A stretch of DNA of 53,806 nucleotides from Merismopedia glauca CCAP 1448/3 (lineage in GTDB: Bacteria > Cyanobacteriota > Cyanobacteriia > Cyanobacteriales > CCAP-1448), in contig NZ_PVWJ01000017.1 of assembly GCF_003003775.1 (NCBI RefSeq), positions 1 to 53,806 of the forward strand. The letters are read 5' to 3'. How positions within the stretch are numbered: the stretch's first letter is position 1; every line of letters starts with the position of its first letter. A model generated the notes under the pieces. That model was not told the origin of the DNA and made no database searches. It saw only the letters and a list, made by a program, of their open reading frames with translations. The translations under genes and the position numbers were made by a program. This document shows positions 48,914-53,806 of this stretch, piece by piece.

Positions 48914-49747
48914 ATGCAACTCAACTGGCAAACGGTTAAAACCTACGAAGACATCCTGTATCATAAAACTGACGGGATCGCCAAAATCACCATCAATCGT
49001 CCCCACAAGCGCAATGCTTTTCGTCCTCAAACTATTTTTGAACTGTATGAGGCTTTCTGCAACGCGAGGGAAGATAGTAGGATTGGGGTGATACTTCTGA
49101 CTGGTGCAGGGCCGCATACTGATGGTAAGTACGCTTTTTGTTCTGGTGGGGATCAAAGCGTTCGGGGAAAAGGTGGGTATGTCGATGAAGCTGGTACACC
49201 TCGCCTCAATGTCTTAGATTTACAACGGTTAATCCGTTCAATGCCAAAAGTAGTCATTGCCTTGGTAGCTGGTTATGCGATCGGTGGGGGTCATGTTTTA
49301 CACTTGATTTGCGATCTGACTATTGCGGCTGATAATGGAATTTTTGGGCAAAGTGGTCCTAAAGTTGGGAGTTTTGATGGTGGATTTGGCGCTAGTTATT
49401 TAGCTCGAATTGTCGGACAGAAAAAAGCCCGTGAAATTTGGTTTCTCTGTCGTCAGTATACAGCCGCCCAAGCTTTAGAAATGGGTTTGGTTAACTGCGT
49501 GGTTCCACTGGAAGAATTAGAAGCTGAAGGGATTAAATGGGCTAATGAGATTTTAGACAAGAGTCCTATTGCGATTCGCTGTCTCAAAGCCGCTTTTAAT
49601 GCCGATTGTGATGGTCAAGCCGGATTGCAAGAATTGGCAGGTAACGCCACTTTACTCTATTACATGACGGAAGAGGGTGCTGAAGGGAAACAAGCTTTTT
49701 TGGAAAAACGTCAGCCGAATTTCCGTCAATATCCTTGGTTACCTTAG
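48914..49747 (+). CDS. menB: 1,4-Dihydroxy-2-naphthoyl-CoA synthase
   Basis: Cyclises o-succinylbenzoyl-CoA to DHNA-CoA, the step between MenE and the thioesterase encoded at 24-26 kb. The 277-residue crotonase-fold protein has [49 protein letters not shown] (oxyanion glycine), [21 protein letters not shown] and an ending [12 protein letters not shown], all typical MenB. The FCSGGDQ segment fits MenB rather than a generic enoyl-CoA hydratase. It lies between the two 80-bp repeats. Confidence 0.95.
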   Translation: MQLNWQTVKTYEDILYHKTDGIAKITINRPHKRNAFRPQTIFELYEAFCNAREDSRIGVILLTGAGPHTDGKYAFCSGGDQSVRGKGGYVDEAGTPRLNVLDLQRLIRSMPKVVIALVAGYAIGGGHVLHLICDLTIAADNGIFGQSGPKVGSFDGGFGASYLARIVGQKKAREIWFLCRQYTAAQALEMGLVNCVVPLEELEAEGIKWANEILDKSPIAIRCLKAAFNADCDGQAGLQELAGNATLLYYMTEEGAEGKQAFLEKRQPNFRQYPWLP

Positions 49748-49836
49748 TAAGAGAAGAGATTGGGTTAAGCTATACGCCAATCAAAAGGTCGCCACTTGAG
49801 TCATCCAGGTTCCCATCAAAGATAGCCCTGACCTGA

Positions 49837-49916
49837 TACCAATTCTTGAAAGATTCAAATCCAAACCTAGAGACGTTGCATTGCAACGTCTCTACACACC
49901 AATTATGTAGCCCAAC
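49837..49916. repeat. 80-bp dispersed repeat with perfect palindrome, copy 2
   Basis: 95% identical to copy 1 at 48725, same orientation. The palindrome is 49868-49894, with 13-bp arms (TAGAGACGTTGCA) and a single central base. It lies 90 bases after menB. The rest of the 263-base gap to nblB holds nothing else that I recognise. Confidence 0.9.
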
Positions 49917-50010
49917 CAAATGAAATGAAAATGGTATGAGAAATACAGACGGTCTTCCTTAATTTAAACAAATAAATTAAATCCAAAAGCAGTGTCTTTG
50001 AAAACATAAA

Positions 50011-50667
50011 CTAGAGTAATTCTTGAGCCGCTTGTGCCACTTGTTCGACACTATCTTGAGCCAAAGTGTTCAGAGTAGCACGACCTTCTTCACCACCCAA
50101 GCGTGAGAGAGATTGAGCCACACGGAAACGGATTTGCCAATCTGGATCGCTAGCTAGGGGAATTAGTAAAGCTACGCCACGAGGATCGCCTAGTTCTCCT
50201 AAAGATGCTAACGCAGCAGTTTTGATCAGTTCATTATCAGAGGAGATAGCCTCACTCAATAAATCAAAACCTCTCGGATCGCCCATTTCCCCTAAAGCGG
50301 CAATAATACTAAACTGAACTAACCATTCTGGACTTTGGTGGTAAACCTGTGCTAAATCGGGAAAGGCTGAAGTCAATTTCAAAGCAGCTAGTGCGTCGGC
50401 GGCGACAGCCTGTACGTCTGGTTCTGGATCGTTGAGCAAGCGATCGCGCAATAATTCTAAGGAAGCATCTAAATTCTCACCCCCGAAGCTATCCATTTTA
50501 CTAATGGCGGCGTAGCGTATCCGTGGGTGGCGATCTTTAACTACCAACTGTAATAGTTCAAAGGCTGTGGCTGACTCTAGTTGGGGTAGTTGATTGATCC
50601 CGCGCATGCGATCGCCAAAGTCTGCTGCGGAGAGTAATTCTTTGACTGATTCAGGAGTGACACTCAT
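50011..50667 (-). CDS. nblB: HEAT-repeat protein, NblB/CpcE-F-like phycobilisome degradation factor
   Basis: A 218-residue alpha solenoid made of about six HEAT-like units (for example LLNDPEPDVQAVAADALAAL, ALGEMGDPRGFDLLSEAI, SLGELGDPRGVALLIPLA). Length and composition match NblB, the bilin-lyase-related protein needed for phycobilisome breakdown under nutrient stress, better than the larger CpcE. HEAT proteins are hard to separate by eye, so the symbol is probable, not certain. It stands alone between repeats and a long intergenic region. Confidence 0.7.
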   Translation of the reverse strand: MSVTPESVKELLSAADFGDRMRGINQLPQLESATAFELLQLVVKDRHPRIRYAAISKMDSFGGENLDASLELLRDRLLNDPEPDVQAVAADALAALKLTSAFPDLAQVYHQSPEWLVQFSIIAALGEMGDPRGFDLLSEAISSDNELIKTAALASLGELGDPRGVALLIPLASDPDWQIRFRVAQSLSRLGGEEGRATLNTLAQDSVEQVAQAAQELL

Positions 50668-51054
50668 GGCTGGTCCTTGAATTGGTGCGTCATTAGTTTA
50701 TCAAGCATGGCTGACCAACTGCTAAGTTGCGTGTGCAAATAAGTTTGATTAGTGAGAGTGACGCGGTGACACTGAGAAGGTTTCAGCTAATGCCTATCTA
50801 AGTACCTGTGCCAAATTAATTTAAGATTTGGCTGAGTAAGGAGTAAAGAGTGTGGAATCGTTCTCTTCTTGGCTAGGTTAATCAGATGTTACAAGATTAG
50901 CCCCTACAACGATAAGATTTTATCTTCAAAAGCAAATATGGGAGAGCCGACAAGTTAAATTTTTCGCTCAAAAGATTCTTTAGCTAGACTTAGAGGGAAA
51001 ATTAAACTAGATATCAATTCAATATCTTCCTAATTCCTGCTTGAGATCTAAGCC
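50668..51054. other. 387-base intergenic region
   Basis: No open frame or RNA gene was recognised between the divergent nblB-like and pentapeptide-repeat genes. A short inverted repeat GATAA/TTATC occurs near 50910. Promoters for both flanking genes are expected here but I could not place them. Confidence 0.4.
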
Positions 51055-51825
51055 ATGAAAAGAACCCTGTTGACCTCAGCTACCCTATTAACCCTAATTA
51101 ATCTACCAATTGTCGTTTTAGCTGAAAATGCGGCACATACCAGTCAATTACTATCTACAAAACAGTGTGAGCAATGCCAACTCAGTAGTGCTGGCTTAGT
51201 GATGGCAGAACTATCCGGGGCTAAATTAGCAGGTTCTGACTTAACTCGTGCTAACCTAAGTCGGGCGAACCTCACTGGTGCAGACCTAAGAGGTGCTAAA
51301 CTAACAGGCGCTTCTTTATATGGAGCTAATCTAGTTGGCGCAGATTTGACAGGTGCAGACTTAACTGCTGTGGATTTGCGAGGGGCGTATCTTTATAATG
51401 CCAAGATGGTTGGTGTTGACCTAAGTACAGCTTACATGGAAGGAGCTATAGGCGTTCCCAATCAATCTGGAACTGCGGAAGATTTTTACAGATGGGCCGC
51501 AATTGAAGGGCAAAAAGGTAATTATGAGGTAGCAATTGAACGCTACAATCAGGCTTTAGCCCTCAAACCACAGTTAGCTGGGGCTTATTTGGGTAGAGGA
51601 TTAGCCCGATATCGCTTGGGAGATGAACCAGGGGCGACTCAAGATGCGAAGATAGCTGGGCAAATTTTTAAGGAGCAACAAAATCAACCTGGCTATCAAG
51701 CATCACAAGATTTTGTTAAAGCGTTAGAGATAGCTAAGCAACCAGAGAAAGAGCGGAAAAGTGGCTCTAGTTTTGTCAATGTTTTAGGTGGAATTGCGAG
51801 TATGTTACTGCAATTTCTTTTATAA
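51055..51825 (+). CDS. Exported pentapeptide-repeat plus TPR protein
   Basis: A 256-residue protein. It has an N-terminal signal peptide (LLTSATLLTLINLPIVVLAE, cleavage after about residue 22), a CEQCQL motif, and a run of about 15 A(D/N)LxG pentapeptide repeats (about residues 50-130) forming a right-handed beta helix. A TPR-like region follows (WAAIEGQKGNYEVAIERYNQ, then ALALKPQLAGAYLGRGLARY), and a hydrophobic C-terminus (LGGIASMLLQFLL). Combination proteins of this kind are common in cyanobacteria; function is unknown, and a periplasmic or lumenal scaffold is likely. Confidence 0.85.
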   Translation: MKRTLLTSATLLTLINLPIVVLAENAAHTSQLLSTKQCEQCQLSSAGLVMAELSGAKLAGSDLTRANLSRANLTGADLRGAKLTGASLYGANLVGADLTGADLTAVDLRGAYLYNAKMVGVDLSTAYMEGAIGVPNQSGTAEDFYRWAAIEGQKGNYEVAIERYNQALALKPQLAGAYLGRGLARYRLGDEPGATQDAKIAGQIFKEQQNQPGYQASQDFVKALEIAKQPEKERKSGSSFVNVLGGIASMLLQFLL

Positions 51826-51833
51826 AGGAACAA

Positions 51834-51969
51834 GGAAGGAGGAAGAGGGAAGAAGGAAGAAGTTTCAAATACTTTTACCCAATGCCCAAGTCGAAAGTCA
51901 AAAGTAAACTAAGTCTGTAAACTAAGTTTAATTGGTCAATGCCCCATGCCCCATGCCCATTACCCATGC
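51834..51969. repeat. Heptamer repeats (GGAAGAA type, then CCCATGC type)
   Basis: About four GGAAGAA-like units (51834-51861), followed after an AAGTCAAAAGT spacer by CCCATGC-like units (51940-51969). The second run crosses the galE stop codon at 51960. These are intergenic short tandem repeats. Confidence 0.7.
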
Positions 51970-52958
51970 CTTTGTTGATGCCATTGCCAAGCATGAGTCA
52001 AAATATCTTCTAAACCAGGATATTGTGGCTTCCATCCGAGTATTTGGTGAGCTTTTTCGCTGCTGCCAACCAAAACGGGTGGATCTCCAGGGCGGCGATC
52101 GCTCTCTACTACCATTATCTCTTTGCCTGTCACTTGACGGGCGGTTTCAATGACTTCTTTGACTGAAAAACCGTTTCCATTCCCCAAGTTAAAGACTCCT
52201 GTTTCGCCACCAGCTAGAAGGTAATCTATGCCCAAAACGTGCGCTTGAGCTAGATCGTTGACGTGGATGTAATCCCGAATGCACGTACCGTCTGGAGTGG
52301 GATAATCTGTCCCAAATACAGATATAGATTCCCTTTTTCCTAAAGCTGCCATTAAAACTAAGGGAATTAGGTGCGTCTCAGGATTGTGATCTTCTCCTAG
52401 CAATCCACTGGGATCTGCTCCAGCCGCGTTGAAATAGCGGAAATAGACTGATTTAAAGTCATAAGCTATGTTAAAATCCGATAAAATCCGCTCTACCATT
52501 AATTTACTCGCCCCATAGGGATTAATCGGATCTTGGGGATGCTCTTCGGGGATGGGGACGGTTTTAGGGACACCGTAGGTAGCACAGGTAGAAGAAAAGA
52601 CAAATTTGTTAATTTTGGCAGCCAACATCGCTTCTAGCAGCGTCAGAGTTCCCAAGACGTTGTTGCGGTAATATTTGTCGGGGTATTGCACCGATTCGCC
52701 AACGTAAGCAAAAGCGGCAAAATGCATCACGGCTGCGATATTGTGAGTAGCGAAGAGTCGATCTAGTAAAGGGCGATCGCTCGTATCTCCTACCACCATC
52801 TCTACTTGTAACACGCGATCGACCAAATCTTGATGCCCATAAACTAGATTATCGAGGATAACTACTTCATATCCAGCTTGTTTCAGGGCTAAAACTGCGT
52901 GGGAACCGATATATCCGGCTCCTCCAGTAACGAGAATTTGTGGCTTGGTTGGAGACAT
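51960..52958 (-). CDS. galE: UDP-glucose 4-epimerase
   Basis: Interconverts UDP-glucose and UDP-galactose. A 332-residue extended SDR with TGGAGYIGSHAV, VVILDNLVYGHQD, VMHFAAFAYVGESV, VFSSTCATYGVP, NPYGASKLMVERIL (Tyr-x-x-x-Lys), YFRYFNAAGADPSG and GTCIRDYIHVNDLAQAH. All are GalE-specific. It stands far from the glycan locus and probably serves general nucleotide-sugar supply. It starts at 52958 with the ATG just before a short intergenic gap. Confidence 0.95.
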   Translation of the reverse strand: MSPTKPQILVTGGAGYIGSHAVLALKQAGYEVVILDNLVYGHQDLVDRVLQVEMVVGDTSDRPLLDRLFATHNIAAVMHFAAFAYVGESVQYPDKYYRNNVLGTLTLLEAMLAAKINKFVFSSTCATYGVPKTVPIPEEHPQDPINPYGASKLMVERILSDFNIAYDFKSVYFRYFNAAGADPSGLLGEDHNPETHLIPLVLMAALGKRESISVFGTDYPTPDGTCIRDYIHVNDLAQAHVLGIDYLLAGGETGVFNLGNGNGFSVKEVIETARQVTGKEIMVVESDRRPGDPPVLVGSSEKAHQILGWKPQYPGLEDILTHAWQWHQQRHG

Positions 52959-53062
52959 GGGAAAATCTAAATCAGCTTTAATTCATTAACTTAACCAAAA
53001 ACTGCTACTGTGTGCCATAATTTGGCTCAATCAATAATCAACACAAATATAAGATTTAGTTT

Positions 53063-53671
53063 TTACTCAGCATTAAAAATTTGCTTTGCAGTCAAATTCA
53101 ATTCTGGAAATACCAACGACTCAACCCGTTCATTTTCTCTAAATAGTTTGATTTGATATTCATTATCTACTAACTGATAAACAGATAAAGTAGGCTGTTT
53201 TGGAGAACCAATATAACGGCTACCTCCTAAACTTAAATAATCTACAATCCAATATTCAGGAATGCCTAATGCTTCATAATCGATCATTTTGTGAGCATAA
53301 TCATCGCCCCAGTTTGTGCTGACAACTTCAACAACTAATTTGACAGAATTTCCTCTACTGATAACTGATTCTTTTTCCCATCGAGACTCATTGGCTGTTA
53401 CTGCTTGTTTATCTAATACAATCACATCTGGATCGTAGCCAGAGCGATCGCCAAATTTAATTGTACATTCCTTGGGAATAAAGTAAGGAAGTTGCGATCG
53501 CCTGATTTGAAAATTAAATTCGGCTATAAGAAACCCAGATATTTCTGAATGTTTGCCAGTCGGATTTGGCATCTCAGCGATCGCTCCCTTATGTAGCTCA
53601 TAGCGTCCGTTTTCTGGTTTCCATTCTAGAAAATCATCAAATGTTATTAATTTTGGTATTGCTTGAGTCAT
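53063..53671 (-). CDS. Uma2/DUF820-family PD-(D/E)XK nuclease-like protein
   Basis: A 202-residue protein of the Uma2 family, very common in cyanobacteria. The nuclease-like core is visible: GYDPDVIVLDK (Asp), VKLVVEVVSTNWGDDYAHKM (Glu ... Lys) and DYEALGIPEYWIVDY (Tyr/Glu motif). The N-terminal FDDFLEWKPENGRYELHKG is also typical. Members are presumed endonucleases, though the biological role is unclear. It has AGGTTTTCC-like sequence upstream but no obvious partner gene. Confidence 0.9.
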   Translation of the reverse strand: MTQAIPKLITFDDFLEWKPENGRYELHKGAIAEMPNPTGKHSEISGFLIAEFNFQIRRSQLPYFIPKECTIKFGDRSGYDPDVIVLDKQAVTANESRWEKESVISRGNSVKLVVEVVSTNWGDDYAHKMIDYEALGIPEYWIVDYLSLGGSRYIGSPKQPTLSVYQLVDNEYQIKLFRENERVESLVFPELNLTAKQIFNAE

Positions 53672-53730
53672 AGGAAAACCTCCAATGCTCTAATAACGTA
53701 AGTTGCTAGTTACTATTTTTGACTTGTTTG

Positions 53731-53806
53731 TTGATTGTTAATTGTTGATTGTTGATTGCTAATTAAATTTTCCTCTCCGTGTCCCCCAATCCCTAATCCC
53801 CAATCC
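53731..53806. repeat. Heptamer repeats TTGATTG and CCCCAAT types at window end
   Basis: Four TTGATTG-like units (53731-53758) and, after 24 bases, CCCCAATCCCTAATCCCCAATC-type units (53783-53806) running off the window. This is the usual cyanobacterial intergenic repeat mixture. Confidence 0.75.

Noticed and set aside
48791-49156. 121-residue minus-strand frame opposite the menB start
   Set aside because: It overlaps the conserved menB N-terminus and palindromic repeat DNA; composition is not protein-like and no motif is seen.

Overview
The window is chromosomal DNA from a cyanobacterium. The evidence is dense HIP1 octamers (GCGATCGC) throughout, phylloquinone genes (menC, menE, a DHNA-CoA thioesterase, menB), a probable phycobilisome-degradation protein (NblB-like), cyanobacterial short tandem heptamer repeats (GGAAGAA, TTGATTG and others), and AT-rich DNA of about 40-45% GC by eye. 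The species cannot be named from the sequence alone.

Region 1 (about 0.4-23 kb) is one long plus-strand surface-polysaccharide locus. It holds glycosyltransferases (GT4-like, GT2-like and four members of one GT8-like paralogous family), a rhamnose-4-epimerase-like SDR, an MBOAT O-acyltransferase with a DltD/AlgJ-like SGNH partner, three methyltransferases, and an ABC-2 exporter (Wzm/Wzt with C-terminal cargo domain). It also holds a complete four-gene CMP-Kdo precursor set (kdsD, kdsB, kdsA, kdsC). Together they predict an ABC-exported, acylated and methylated glycan that contains Kdo.

Region 2 (23-26 kb) has menC, menE and a convergent DHNA-CoA hydrolase directly after the glycan genes. Region 3 (26-38 kb) is mosaic accessory DNA. 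It carries a TpsB outer-membrane transporter, a coiled-coil protein, a hicBA toxin-antitoxin pair, a TetR regulator whose C-terminus is a transposase zinc ribbon, a Rieske oxygenase divergent from it, an orphan MacB-type ATPase and an unlisted 40-residue membrane peptide. It ends with a beta-CASP metallo-hydrolase, a DUF981-like protein, a protein kinase/FGE gene broken by a 102-bp MITE with a 10-bp target duplication, and an MFS transporter.

Region 4 (38.2-44.1 kb) is a tight operon: MoxR AAA+ ATPase, two leucine-rich-repeat-variant (LRV) proteins, and a metallopeptidase-like/VWA protein. It resembles MoxR-VWA chaperone or conflict systems, but with LRV proteins as the central component. An antisense coiled-coil membrane protein overlaps the 3' end of the first LRV gene. 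This is the best candidate here for a poorly described system.

Region 5 (44-53.8 kb) is mostly core: miaA, gyrB carrying a 551-residue Ser-type intein with two LAGLIDADG motifs and an HTH-like insert, menB flanked by two 80-bp palindrome-bearing repeats, nblB-like, a pentapeptide/TPR protein, galE and a Uma2 nuclease. Three palindromes built on GAGACGT arms each sit just after a stop codon (kdsB, gyrB, menB).
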